Below are positions 11,932 to 24,738 of a stretch of 64,000 bases of DNA, one piece after another. Below the pieces are notes generated by a model. It was not told where the DNA came from. It searched no databases and saw only the letters and a list, made by a program, of their open reading frames with translations. The DNA is taken from NCBI GenBank assembly GCA_963930645.1, contig OZ005660.1, positions 249,820,731 to 249,884,730 of the forward strand, written 5' to 3'. The position numbers and the translations under genes were made by a program. This DNA comes from Salticus scenicus. Its lineage: Eukaryota > Arthropoda > Arachnida > Araneae > Salticidae. How positions within the stretch are numbered: position 1 is the first letter of the stretch; the number at the start of each line of letters is the position of its first letter.

Positions 11932-13674
11932 TCTATACTAATATTATAAATGCGAAAGTTTCGATGGATATTTGTTACTGAATTACACCACAACGGCTAA
12001 ACTGATGAAATTTTGTACAGAGATAGCTAATAGTCTGGAATAAGACATAGGTTACTATTTATACCAGAAAAATGTAAATTTTTAATTAATCTTCTATATA
12101 ATATAGATATTTCTTCTATAATAAAACTTTAAAATAATTTATTTTAGTTTTTAATTGTTGCCAAAGACTTTTACGAGTTAATTTATTTTTCCACATCTAA
12201 TAAAATATATTTTCACGCGAATTATAATAAAAAAATTATTAAAAATTTTAATTAATCTTCTGTGAAATATAGATATTTCTACAATAATAAAAATTTAAAA
12301 TAATTTATTTTAATTTTTAATTATTGCCAAAGAATATTTCGCTCGAATAATAATGAAAAACATATTAAATATTAAATTTTCTTATCCACATGACAACACG
12401 ACGTCATTATCAAAATTAAATAATAGGAAAATGAAAGCTAATTCAGATCTGTATTAAAGAGCTTTATTTGTTGATAGACGTGGCTATTTTTTTAATTTTA
12501 ATACTGAAGTAGATAGGACATTTTTCGCCAAGAACTCTATTTTTGTGACAGCAACCTTAAGACAAGTAGTCCATAAAATGTATAAATAAATCTGTACATA
12601 TAAAAGAGTAAACTCACTGATTCACTGACTCAACACTGCCATGACGATTCTGTGGGAAAGAGGGTCACAAATTTTAGTGATCAGTTTGGTTTTCGGAGCC
12701 TGACCCCCCACTAAGACGGAATTTTGCAAAATACCCGCCCTGTCCCCCTTGTGGGGCAGAAAACATAACTCGGCTTCAAATTACTTAACGGTGAAGAAAT
12801 TGCAGATGGAAAGACCAGACTTGAGTACAAAAAAAAATATTTTCTGCGATTTTGGAATTTTAGATTTTTAGGGGGAGGGGGAGGAAAGGGAAAGGGTTTT
12901 CGAAAAATGGTACTCAATACACGAGGAAATCGGACTGAACACACACTACAAATGGATTTTGTGATATTCCACCCTACAACTCTTTGGAGAATGGGGGGGG
13001 GGGCAAAAACATGCATTCATGCGTAACGCTGCACCAAATTATCTTAGGTTGGAAATTTTTTATGTAAGGGACGATTATATGTATCTAACTCATAGTATGA
13101 AGAGATTTTGCGAAATTCCCTCCTCCTTCCCTCCTTTAAGAGCGGCGAGAGAGATAAAAAAAAAAAAAAAAAAAAAAAAAACTAAAGCATAGCTCAGTTT
13201 TAAATAATTTCAGGATCGCAATTTTTTAATGTGTCGGTTAGGTATGTGTATGCAACATGCAATATAAGGTAATTTTTGAAATTTACCCCCATCTCCCCCT
13301 TGGGGCGGGCGGGACAAAAACCACATTTTGAAGCTTAAATCCGTCCAAATTACATAAGAATGGCAAATTTTGGTGTGTGGGTGTTAATTAAGTGTGTGAA
13401 ATATGTACATTGATGAGATTTTGTAAAACTTTCAACTTTATCCGCGAGGGAGGGGGAGTAAAAAGCAGGTAAGGGACTGCCGAAGGCGTTGGGGTTCCAG
13501 GCTTGACTGTGACGAGCGGGAATACCGCTACAGAAAGTAGCAGAAATTTAAACTTAGATTTTGACGGATTTCAATGATTTTTTTTTTTTTTAAGATATTT
13601 TAGTATTATTAATGATATGCTGTTTTGGGGATTCGTTTCAATATAATGACCAGCGAAGCGGGCAAAGCCTGCTA
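11932..13674 (+). mobile_element. Non-autonomous Helitron, ~1.74 kb
   Basis: 5' end TCTATACTAATATTATAAAT, the typical Helitron start (TC), inserted after A. The 3' end has the G/C-rich block CCAGCGAAGCGGGCAAAGCC, able to form a short stem (GCGGGC/GCCTGC), and ends CTAG at 13671-13674 followed by host T. No Rep/helicase coding region. The interior has short CG- and C-rich tandem blocks (12700-13470) like those in the Helitron at 33192-35004. Captured or non-coding cargo only. Confidence 0.7.
12700..13470. repeat. Tandem C/G-rich modules inside the Helitron, ~150-250 bp
   Basis: About four diverged modules each contain a C- or G-run (for example near 12703, 12870, 12997, 13290, 13450) and a phrase like AAATTACTTAACGGTGAAG (12780) or AAATTACATAAGAATGGCAA (13349). 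Poly-A lies at 13157-13181. Confidence 0.45.
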
Positions 13675-14419
13675 GTTAAATTTAAAGGGAAAAAAATTGT
13701 TACTTTTTAAGATTCTTACTAAGTAACAGCTATGAAAACTAACATCAACATAAAGCATTGTGCTTAAATTATTTTTTTCAGTTTATTAATATATTTTGCT
13801 CTGTATCATATCAATTAAATCAGGATAAAATATTAAAAAATAAAATAAAATAAAATAAACTTACCGAAAACTTGGATAGTTTATTACTTTCAAATTATTA
13901 ATAGATAATAGCGAGATTTTTTTTTTTTTTTTTTTTTTTTTTAAATAATAATAATAATAAATTATTTTATTGCATAAATAAATCAATGTATTTTTAAATT
14001 TTTGTCCTATTACATTTTTAAAGCAATCTTCATTAAAGAGAAAAAGAAAAAAATAATTTGATAAAATATTTTTCAGTCTGTGCTTATTCTTCATTACCCA
14101 TCATACTATAGATATTGGGATCTTATGCAGTCATAAATTTTTTCATCCGCCGTTTTTTAACATTTCTGCACGTTTTGAGTTGTGAAGAATCTAAAACTCC
14201 TAATATTGATGTGGTTTCCATTTTCTAGTTCGTTTGTGTGTATTGTGTAAGTTAATTAGTATGTGTTCACGACATTACAAGAACAATAAAAAATTTTAAA
14301 GAAATTGAAACTTCTTTTGCATTGAGAAATTAATTTTAATAAACTATTTTTGAGTTCTGAAATTTTTTTATTATTGTTTATAAAAAATAAATTTAAATTA
14401 CGCAAAAAAAAAAAAAAAA

Positions 14420-14452
<33 letters not shown>

Positions 14453-15364
14453 CAGGCAAACAAATAGAAAAACGAAATGAAGCCATACTCACTCAAAATC
14501 ATTCTTAGAAGCTGTTAAAAAGCATTTCAAAACTGAAAAAGCATTTTCATTTACTATTATTTTTTATTTGATTTTTTTCCGATGACCATATTTCCTGTTG
14601 ACTTTTTTTCCGGGACTTTTTTCGGGTGACTTTTATTCCGCTAATCGTCTTTTATACAGTAACTATTTGTTTTATTTTATTTTATTTTTGTTTTTCTCTG
14701 GTGACTTTTTTCGGTAATTTTGCCGCCAGTGTATTGGTCTCTTACAATAAACTTGCTGATATTATAAAACTATCAAAACAATCTTGCATAAAAAAATAAT
14801 TTAGTATAATTTAACCATTCTATATTAGTCACATGTGCGAACTATCTCACAGTTAGTTATTTCTGGAATGAAGCCACTACCGTTTTTGTTAGTAAATTAA
14901 AATAGATTTATTCTGAAAATTAATTAAATTTTATATTTCACATAATTGGTAAATGGAAATATTTATTACTGTTTATTACTGTTCGCTATTTATTTATTAC
15001 TGGAAATATTTATTACTGTTTATTGGTGTTAACTATCATTATACGCTTTTGAAACAATATGAGAAGTCATTAACAGCTTAATTCGAATGAACATCTTAAA
15101 TGACTTTTAAGAAATAATAATGCAATAAGTAGAAAACATATTTTTAAGAGTGAATTATTTAAAATGAGAACATAATTTGATAAACCAATGTAATTATCAT
15201 CGGAAAATACTCTTATACTGAAACATTAATTAAGTCATACAAATATTAATTTTACTCTAATTGTTTTTATATAAGTTAGCGAGTGAAAAACAAACTTACA
15301 GGTTTAGTTAAAAGTGAACAGTTAATATAAATATTAAGTTAATTCATTATTAACATCCTGGGAC

Positions 15365-15396
<32 letters not shown>

Positions 15397-15998
15397 GTAT
15401 TAAGCATACTATCAAAAAATGTTATTAAATCATCCGCATTCAATAATCTACAAAAAGAAAAAAATTATATTTCTCATTAACCATTTAAAAATATCCTTTT
15501 AATATTTATATGTGTATACATACATACACAAAGAAAAAATATTATTAACCGTGCAATTATTTACTTTAAAAAAGTATGAATACAGAATGATTTTTTATAG
15601 ATTTTAATCATATCGTAAGATTTTATTTTAAATTGTGTATGAAATTAAAATGTTTTATTGAGTGCTGATGTGCATTGCACTTAAATATGCGTGCTTGTCC
15701 TCTCATACACTTTTTTAAAAGTGTGAAGTTTTGTGCTTCAATAAAAATAACATCTCACTTTATACTATTTCATTACATAAATAATGTTTTCTTATATTTC
15801 CCCTCCATCATTTCCCCAATAAAACAAATCCCCCTTTTTTTCCCTTGAAGAACGGGCGGAATTCTTTCTTCAAAGTAGCAAGCACAAGTTACAAGGCTCA
15901 CGCCTACCGTAAAAGTGGGTGTGAAATTTTCTCCAAGATGATGGGAAATTCCGGTCTTTTCATGTCCCTAGGAAAATTCAAGTACGGTTGTCAGAGAG
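13675..15998. other. AT-rich stretch with microsatellites, no gene
   Basis: Poly-T near 13917-13942 and 15369-15394, poly-A 14404-14428 followed directly by (GA)12 at 14429-14452, and a short TTTTATTTTATT repeat near 14674. The open frame ending at the edge of the next element (15845-16027) has no recognisable domain. Confidence 0.5.
14404..14452. repeat. A25 followed by (GA)12
   Basis: A poly-A run directly joined to a GA dinucleotide repeat, as often seen at old retroposon tails. Confidence 0.95.
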
Positions 15999-16002
15999 TT
16001 AA

Positions 16003-16493
16003 AAGATTTGTTTTAAGATTCCACTAAAATTACCTTTGTTTTGTCTAATAAAGTATATTTACACATTGAAATAGTGCGTTTAATTTTCAAATATACTGTC
16101 AAATAATCACACTTTCACTGAGTTTGCATTATAAATTGAAATTATTTATTTCAATAAATTGATTTGTCTTTTGCGTCACGCTATCCAAAACTGTGAGTAA
16201 AATTTTTGTAAATGTTACTTTGTATCATAGTATCCAACTAAGTAAAAATTTGTGCAAAGAGATAGTGTGATGCAAAGAAAACCTTTGCACAAATTTTACT
16301 TGCAGTTTTGGATAGCATGATGCAAAAGAAAAATCAATTTATTGAAATAAATAATTTCAATTTATAATGCAAACTCAGTGAAAGTGTGATTATTTGACAG
16401 TATATTTGAAAATTAAAAGCACTGTTTCAATGTGTAAATATACTTTATTAGACAAAACAAAGGTAATTTTAGTGGAATCTAAAAGCAAATCTT
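16003..16493. mobile_element. Foldback MITE, 491 bp, flanked by TTAA
   Basis: Arms of ~210 bp run from AAGATTTG at 16003 and to CAAATCTT at 16493, with only a few mismatches, around a ~70-bp centre. TTAA precedes (15999-16002) and follows (16494-16497) the element, as expected for a piggyBac-type target duplication, although the tip does not start CCC as most piggyBac ends do. Non-coding. Confidence 0.75.
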
Positions 16494-16497
16494 TTAA

Positions 16498-17234
16498 AGT
16501 GACATTGAGGCGTCACTGGAATTTTGATATCATTCCTTTTAAAACTCTTAGTTTTAAATTGAAATGAAAATGAAAAAGCATCAGTGAGTATATTTTACAC
16601 ATTTTTCTTATCTTGAAGTTAAAAATATGTTTGCATTGTAAATATAAATAAAAGAAAAAAGCAAATGATCAAATAAGAAAATCTATGTATGTTTTAACAA
16701 ATAGCAAAGCGTCACTTAAAATTTGATATCATTATTTTAAGGACCCACATTTCAAATTCAGATAGCGATAAAGTAGCTGTGTCACAAACTTTTAACCCGT
16801 TAAGGGTTTTTGTACTGATATATATATACAGAGATGTAATGAGGTACGTAAATACGTAATGAGTTACTACGAACGAAAAATAATCCCATATCACAATACA
16901 GAAAAATTAAAATTTATCCTATTAAATTGCAGATAATTACACTACTCTGGAAAAAAAAATCTGTATCTGATACCATTCTTGCAGATTCTTATGTAAAATT
17001 ACCTCCTGAATCCGAATCTGGCCCCCATTTTGCCCCATCACCCACCGTTTTCTTGTTAAGCCCCCTTCCCCATTTTAATCATTGTTTGATAATTTTATAC
17101 GCATCAGTTTGAATTGGAGAAGAACGATGATTATTTTAACCGTTAAATGTCTTAAAGTTCTAAAACACACGAACATTTGTAGTAAGGAGGATATTTGAGG
17201 GGATTTCTGCACAAAAAATAAAAGAACGTTAACA
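16498..17234. other. AT-rich stretch with a ~200-bp direct repeat
   Basis: GCGTCACTGGAATTTTGATA (near 16510) and GCGTCACTTAAAATTTGATA (near 16709) are diverged direct copies ~199 bp apart, each followed by TCATTxxTTTTAA. No gene. Confidence 0.4.
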
Positions 17235-17395
17235 CAGTTAACATGAATTACTTTTAACATTAACTGTTACCACAAGCCCCGTCAAAATGAAGATTACTTT
17301 AATTATATGACGATCAGTTACTGATAACATGAACTACTGATAACATGAACAGATTTTTGATCCCCCTTGAGATTCACGTTAACGAGGTTCGACTA
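17235..17395. mobile_element. Tc1/mariner-type MITE fragment (CAGTCGAACC family)
   Basis: Matches the internal and right part of the MITE at 27681-27857: CCCGTCAAAATGAAGATTAC, GTTACTGATAACATGAACTA, CCCTTGAGATTCACGTTAAC and the end GAGGTTCGACTA. The left tip is missing. Confidence 0.65.
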
Positions 17396-17397
17396 TA

Positions 17398-19207
17398 CAT
17401 CTTTTCATGTCTGCACAAAAATGATTTCTTTCAGCATTTATTATTATACTACTTTAAGAAAGAAAATCGTCTGCATTCATCATGGAAAATATCTTTAATA
17501 AATTATAACTTAATAAATAATTTGTTTTGCGCAAATTTGTATAGGATTATATATAGAAGAAAGTCTTGTGGTAATACTAGTTATAATATATTAAAACAAG
17601 CGGGCTTTACCTATGCCGCTGCTTACTACATTTAAAAGAATTTTGAAAATTCGATATTACTTACTAATATAAAAACTTTAAAAATATTAAAATTTAAAAA
17701 AAAAGTATTCCATTAAAAATCAAAACAGTATTTAAACCATAATAATAACAAACTGATTATAAAAAATCATATTTTTCATAAATTAGTTAAATTTAACTTA
17801 CTTATGAAAACATATTCCACTTTCTTTCATAAATGTATTTGTACAATTAAAAGCCGCGCAGTATTTCGGCATTTTAAATATATATCAACATTCTATTCCA
17901 TTATTGCTTCCGAGTTTTATACTCTCTCATGGCTGACGCCAAAAAAAAATTTCGGCATCAAAAATCTTTGTACGTTAACAAAGGGATGATAGATCTATAT
18001 ATATTACTATATCTATGTGCGTACATCCTCCGTCAGCATTAAAGTACTTTATGCAAATTTGAAATTTTTCAATAATTAGAGTGTATATAAAATTTATTTT
18101 TGTATTTGGGGATTTTTTTCAAAAAATCAGCATCATTTGGGGAAAAATTGGGTTTAATCTTTTAAATATCATTTTTTTTTTTTTTTTTTTAATTTAGTGG
18201 AATTTTTTTTTTATTATTTATTTATTTCCAATGGCTAGGCAAAAGTTACAGAAGACTATAAAGATGCGAATCAAATTATAGACAATATAACATACGCCTG
18301 TATTCTTGTCAAACGCCGCTAACTAGCGAGACCTCACTCTAGCGAGCGCTACCAGTTACGGGGGATAACGAGAGGCAAGGGGAAAGCACTCCCAGAGCGA
18401 TTCTTCTCAAACGCGTTTCCAGTTCTGCTATTGATGACGTCACGGACCGGTCGAATATAGATAAGCAAAAACTAGTAGCTTAAAGATTCGATTTATAGTC
18501 GAAATGTTTCAGCATCAACCAATCAAAATGTTTGAATATGTACGGATGTAATAGGTTTCGGTTATCCGAGAATCTGTTTTGTAGACGGAGTGTTTTGTTT
18601 TAATAAAATAGATTGTTTGAAAGTTTCTTTTCAGTATTATGATACTTGAAGCCTCAAGATTCTTATCAGCAGAATTTACTTTTGAAGAAATCGAAAAAAA
18701 TCTCTGAACTTAATTCAGAAGCGTTAAATAGATAGATTGCTTCCTACAATAAAAGGGCATAATGAAAAGTGCAATAATTTGGCTAAAAAATTAAATATAA
18801 AGTTGTTTTTTCTTTTTTTTTCATGAATTTACAAAATCTGTAGAAAGAAAAAAGTAAATTTTTTATAATTTATTTCTTCAAATACGTTCCTTAAAACAAG
18901 ATTTTTTTTTTTTTTTTTTTTTTTTTCCCTTAGATTTAAGTATGACAAGTTTTTAAACGGAAATGAAAAATATTTTTTTGCTACAAAAAAGTTTTAAAAA
19001 ATATTATAAAGCATTATAAACATTAAAATATATTAATGCGGTAAGGGTTTTTCAAAGCAAAAATTAGAAGCTTTTTCTGAATTCTTCACAAAATTTAAAC
19101 TCGTTTTACTAATTTGGAGCGTTACAAACTTTACACAATAAAACATGTTCTCACCTTTAAATTCCCCTATAATACAAGAGAACTTTCTGAAATCCATTTC
19201 AAAAAAT

Positions 19208-19253
<46 letters not shown>

Positions 19254-19447
19254 GAAATGCATAATTTCCAAGAAAATATATTCATTTAAAAAAGTGCAAA
19301 TTGTAAAAAGATTAACAGAATTTTGTGGTAAAAAATGTATTCAAGTAATTAAGTTTTCAGCTTTTCATTGAAAAAAAAAAATATATAGTTTTGCTTCCTG
19401 AGTAATAGTTATAAAATTCTACGCAAAAGAGAATATATTTTAATGCG
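17398..19447. other. AT-rich stretch; a CpG-rich island near 18.3-18.45 kb
   Basis: Between 18300 and 18450 the sequence turns unusually CG-rich for this window and includes GATGACGTCACGGACCGGTC (18433), similar to the family-A TIR outer end. ATTCTTGTCAAACGCCG (18301) and ATTCTTCTCAAACGCG (18401) flank it. Otherwise poly-T tracts and a (AT)20 run at 19211-19251. No gene. Confidence 0.4.
19211..19251. repeat. (AT)20 microsatellite
   Basis: Uninterrupted AT dinucleotide repeat of ~41 bp, translated spuriously as alternating Ile-Tyr. Confidence 0.98.
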
Positions 19448-19720
19448 ATAGTAATTTTTAATCTATTCTTCCACAGGAAAGCATGCAGTATCTGCTTCAT
19501 TCCCTAGCATCGGTTACTATAACCATTTCTTAAAATTTCTTTAATATAACTTTAACATAGGAGCCTCTTGGCAGCTTTTAAAATTTTGTTGTTGTGGCAA
19601 TGAATTAAAATTGATGTTGTAATTGCGTAAGCAAAAATTTTTCGAGAAACATCCAAGCAAGTGTGGTGCTGAATTTAAAGTTTTGCGAAGAAATTCTGTA
19701 ATGCAGTTGTTCCTTTTTTT
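19448..19720. repeat. Dispersed repeat copy (pair with 62100-62530)
   Basis: Shares with 62100-62530 the order: TATTCTTCCA, GGCATGC/GCATGC, TTCCCTAGCATC, TTTAACxTAGGAGCC(T/C)CTTGGC, CAGCTTTTAAA-like, then TTTAAAxTTxxGCxAA. It lacks the hairpin present in the other copy. Identity of the repeat is unknown. Confidence 0.65.
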
Positions 19721-21690
19721 TTTTTTTTTTTTTTTTGGGGGGGGGGGGGGGTATATTTTCCTTAATTTTATTTAAATAAAAAAAAAAAAAGTTTTCAATG
19801 TCTTTCTTTCTTTTTTCGATGTGAAAAGAAATATATTTACTTTTGGCATCTTTTTTTTTTCTCTTTTTTAATTTTAAAGGGAGGGGGGGGTGTGTTTCAT
19901 TTAAAATCTCCCTTTTGTTCATAATTATAAAAGAAAATAGTTTTATAAATCACAGTCCAATTTTATTATTTAAAACTTTTATTAATTTTTACATTTGATG
20001 CTTTTGTGGACAGAATTTTTTTCATGTAAAGTAAGAAAAAATATGACTTACGTTTAATATTATTTTAGTAGCAATTACTGCAGTTGAATCAATGGGTATG
20101 TTTGTGCGGGTTAAAGTCAAGAACCTAGATTCACACAGATCATAGGACATAAAGCCCTTCAGACAATAATGTAGCTAATTTCCTTTGTTTGTTTATGTGC
20201 GTAAACTAGTAACTAAATGCATATGATTTTGAATAGAAAACTTGCTATTTTGACCTTAAATAACCTGTATCTTTTTCCAAACAAGCTACTAATATTTTCG
20301 GCCTGTGTAATGCACAAAAAGTTAAGCCCGAGTCCTGCACAGCCCAAAAATGCAAAGTAATATTAAACCGGAGATCAAATTTAAAAATTCAATCCGAATC
20401 CAGCCTGAGGTCCAGAACAGGCCTCAAATACAGGTCTGTGTAAATTTTTAGTTTGAATATTATTGCAGTTAATATATTTACCTAATTATAAATCTATAAA
20501 TACACTAACCAAAATAAATGAAACAAATATTATATAGGGAAAGGATGATGAGGAAAAATATGTTTCAATTAAAATTCATATATTATTACTGTTTTAAAAT
20601 GCTTCAATTTATAATTAAAATATTAAATTAAAAGTCTGATTACTGTCTCACAGAAAAATTACAGAATCTCATAAAAGTTTTAGAAAAGTTAGATTTTGAT
20701 GAAATCCTAGAAATTTCCTTTCTTTGTACCCGGAGTATTATTCAAGATAAGGGTGTGTGTGCATTCATGATTTTATGACAGAATCGTGCAGATGGATTTA
20801 ATAATACATTAAAAGCATAGATGGAGGCTTCTAAGCTTACACCTGGCTGCAGTATACTCGCCTTCCCCATTTATTATGCAAATACAGTCCTTTATGAAGC
20901 TCTGAAATACAGAACAAACATTTTTTAATCAGTAACCCATTACTGAGAAATTTTTATTTTTAATTACAAAATATATTTGAATAATTATGCAAAGCTTGAG
21001 TTGCATATTCGCAAATTTAGTAAATTAACTAAGAATTCTTTTAATTATACAAGAGATTAAGGAATAACAGTAGTAATGCAGCTCTGCCAAACATTATACA
21101 TATATTTATTTCTCATACTTTGTTGATGTATAATGTTGAATGATGAAGGAATTTGTAATTATTTAAAGTTTAGCTTGAAATCTGAACAAAGTTAGATCAG
21201 TACATTTACTAGAATGTTGAAATATAATATTCAATTCAAATGTAAAATAACTAAAATGTTTAAAGGAAATCATTTATCAGACAGAATTTTTAATTGAAAT
21301 TTTACTTTAATGTGCATTTTTACATTAAAACAACAATCTGTCATAATAATAATAATAATAATGAAAGATCTCTATATATGTACTAATATATTTGCGTATA
21401 AAATATACACATATACATATACCCACACAGCACATACGTCCAAATTTTGTTCATTTCTCGTCTCGTACGTTCAAAACACGTCCCTCCAGAGAACTGACAT
21501 CCCATTTTTGTCACATGCTCACATAAATTCAACCATCATGTTGAAAGTATGTGTCGTGAGTAACCAAATTGTGACATACATAATTTGAAAAATATATTGG
21601 ACGTAATGTGTTCCACAATTGAGCGAATTCATCCCAATGAAGTGTCCTTTTACGTTGAATTCAACAAGCATGCAGCGTACTTTTTACTAA
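19721..21690. other. AT-rich stretch, no supported gene
   Basis: Poly-T plus poly-G (19709-19751) near the start, then ordinary AT-rich sequence with a short AAT run near 21340-21362. No coding exon was recognised. Confidence 0.4.
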
Positions 21691-21830
21691 AAGGAACAAG
21701 CAACTGAGCATGCGCATTCTCACTCAACATAACAACCTGCCATTCTCTCTTCCTCTTGTTGTCTGTCGCCGCCATGTTTTTACGGCTGATTAGAAAGAGA
21801 ATAGTATTTGAAATTGAAAATAATTATCAT
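21690..21830 (+). promoter_or_regulatory. Candidate promoter and first exon (NRF1- and YY1-like motifs, splice donor)
   Basis: GAGCATGCGCATT at 21707-21719 is close to the NRF1 palindrome (TGCGCATGCGCA). GTCGCCGCCATGTTTT at 21765-21780 contains CCGCCATNTT, the YY1 core often found at transcription starts. The ATG at 21774 opens a 19-codon phase-0 frame (starts MFLRLIRKR) that ends at a strong donor, CAT|GTAAGT, at 21831. Inference: start of a transcribed gene or long non-coding RNA. No downstream exon was identified. Confidence 0.4.
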
Positions 21831-23740
21831 GTAAGTATCTAGAATCGTTTAATTTTATTTTCATTTCTGATATTTGACTTTAGTGTAATAATGCATATTA
21901 TCCCTGAAAAGATTTATTATTTTTAAAATTTAATTTCATGGGAAGTTATAGTTTTTGCTCATTTGTTATCCAGGTGATATGTGAATCAAATGTAAAAGAA
22001 TTGAAGGCTTCTGGCCTAAATAGTTTGTTATTTTGTTTTTAGCGATCCACTTAGATATAGCTCGAACTGTTTTATTTAATCTTATAATTAACCTTACTTT
22101 TGTTATAATTTAGTATTTGGTTATACTACAACTATATTGATTTATACTTAGTTCGCCAGGGTAATTCCTGATCAATGATATTTCATAGAATTTATGATTT
22201 TTTTTTTTTTTTTTACTTAATAAAGGAATAAATGTACAACTGATTTTTTCCCTCTTTTTTTTTACATATGTTTAAAATTATTTTAGACATATTTATGAAT
22301 GTACACATATGTAGCATGTATCTATTTATATTCATTACCAATGAAAACAATCCCTCGAGCGAATGTTAAAATATTTCACCTGAAAGTTTACCCACCCAAC
22401 ATCCTAATTAAGTAATACTGTTTAAATGTTCATCAAAAATACATAATATGTATTTTGCTTAAAATCAAAACAATCTTTCAAGCTATTTCAAAAATTTTCT
22501 AGTAAGCTTCACTAATTAAGATCATGATCACTAAGTATTGTACTCAGTTAATAAATTAAAATGTAGGTATTGTATTGTACACACTTGTAATTGAAATTAT
22601 ACAGTTATATAAAAAGTTAAATATTTTTAACTGATAATTGCAATACTTAACTATAACTCAAAGAAAAGTTTTTCATCTCTATTTCATAGTTAAAAATAAA
22701 CTATAATAACAATAAATGGTTTTATTTATTAAGGATATAATAAAAATGTATGGTTAAAATAAAATGTATCATAAAATTAGGACAGTAATGCCATACATTA
22801 TGCTTTTAAATGTTATAAAGAGTTTTGCCAAGAAATTTAGATGTAATTTCAAAACAAATAAAAATAGTAAATTAACTATGCAAATTTCTATTTTAAAACG
22901 TATATAATATATAATTAAAGTCAGGTTTATATTAAAAATGATAATTTGTTGTCTAAATTAATCAATGTAGTTATCTTTAGAACAAAAAATGTCCTGATTG
23001 GTAATTAAACCGGGTGTGACCGATATTTACCTCATTGCCAGGATAATTACTCCTCAGTGATTTTTTTTTTCAATTAAACTTTAAATACATTTTAGTCAAA
23101 GTCTACATGTTGTTGAATAGACACATGGTTAAGCTTTAACAATGCTAGATTTAGTTACATGAATTGTTATAATTTTAGAGTTATTTAGATAGATGTTTGT
23201 TTTTTTTCATTTTTTGATCGGAAATTATCCTGATCCACCATAAAATCTTATCCATGGTATATGGAATGCATGAAATAATTTTGGAAAAGGATAATTTAAT
23301 AGGAAAAATTACATCATAACTGAAGCAATGCTTTAAGAAAAAAATTTTTACCTCATACTTTCCAAACAAAATTAAAATAATTTAATTATGACTAGGCTAA
23401 ATGTATATAATTTGAATCAAAATTTTTTCACACTTTACCCATTAACAGAATTCATGTTTTCATTACCATCATAATATTTTCTCTTATTTTTTTATATTTT
23501 TTATGGGTACAGTTCATTAGACAAGCAGCTTCGAACTGTGTTTAACTGATTATATATGTAGTTAAATTAAAAGGTTATGGTTTTAAAGCTTTTTGGAGCC
23601 TTCAGGGCTTCTTAAATACTACAAAGTAAAAAAATATTCTGTTACTTTTAAATTATCATGTAACCCATTATTAAATGATATAAACTGGTATGAGAGTTAA
23701 GTAAGCAAGGAAATATTTTCTTTTCTAAATATCAGTAACA
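21831..23740. other. AT-rich stretch downstream of the candidate first exon
   Basis: Would be intron 1 if the candidate gene is real. Poly-T near 22200-22214. No exon, repeat or coding frame supported. Confidence 0.4.
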
Positions 23741-23836
23741 AGTAGAGCTGTACCGAGTACTTGGTATATACTCGGTACTCGGCCAAATTTGGTCCAAGTA
23801 TTCGGCCAGTACCGAGTAGTTGTAAGAATTTCATTA
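23741..23836. mobile_element. hAT-like terminal fragment with palindromic ACCGAGTA repeats
   Basis: GTAGAGCTGTACCGAGTACT is followed by several direct and inverted copies of ACCGAGTA/TACTCGGT within 90 bp. Such starts are common in hAT-type elements. No partner end with the inverse sequence was seen, so it is a fragment or an unfamiliar element. Confidence 0.35.
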
Positions 23837-24738
23837 TTTTTAACGTATTATTGAAAGAAATTTATTCATAAGAATTGTTTATTAATAACTAAAAAATTAT
23901 GAAAATATGAATATTGAGTCAAACTTTTGCTGCAAACAGCTTTCTGCAGTTAAAACGGGCGAGTAGATAGCCACCAAACTCTGTATAGAGACGATTCATG
24001 ATATGAACTTATCCATTTTAGTTACAAGAATTTGAGTATAACCAACTTGTATGTGTGTAATGTACAATTTTTTTTTATAAAAACTTATTGTATCTATAAA
24101 ACAGACAAAAATAAAACATTTTAGAAAAAAGAACCCTTATATAATACTAATATAGTAAATAAAACTTTAGTTACATATTTGTTCAAATAAAAGTAAGACA
24201 CTTTTAAAACTGTAAGAAAAGATTGGTTTTTAATTTAAAAAATAATAATTATGAAAAAGGTAAATACACTAAAATGTTATTAAAAATATATTTTAATAAT
24301 CAAAAATGTTGTTTTTCAAATTATGGCCCAAAACCACCTATCTTTTTTACTCTTCTGGAATTTGAAGATTAATGAAATCTATCATGTTTGAAATGATAAA
24401 ATATTTATTTTACTGTTCTCATTTCATATGTAAATTTCATGCATCTTAAATTAAGCCTGAGTGTATAGGAACTTTTATATTCTCTAAGAATTATCTGAGA
24501 ATGATTCGCATATCTGAGAAAAACCATATAATGCAGAATGAAGTCATCAGTTATTTATTATGGTTTTAATAATCCGCTAAGCTGGAAGTATCAAATATAA
24601 CAATGAACCTAATTGTGTATATACAAAAGTTCTGAAACATTTCATGAAAACATGCTGTTTGCCATTTAACTTAATTTTGTGTTTAAAGGGCCTTTTTTTT
24701 AATTTCAAGATGTGCAAAATTCTTCATATGTACATCAG
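23837..24738. other. AT-rich stretch, no feature
   Basis: Ordinary AT-rich DNA between the hAT-like fragment and the LINE fragment. Nothing recognised. Confidence 0.4.

Noticed and set aside
15845..16027. 60-codon plus-strand frame near 15.9 kb
   Set aside because: It ends inside the left arm of the TTAA foldback, has no recognised domain, and sits in AT-rich non-coding DNA. A short conserved peptide cannot be fully excluded.
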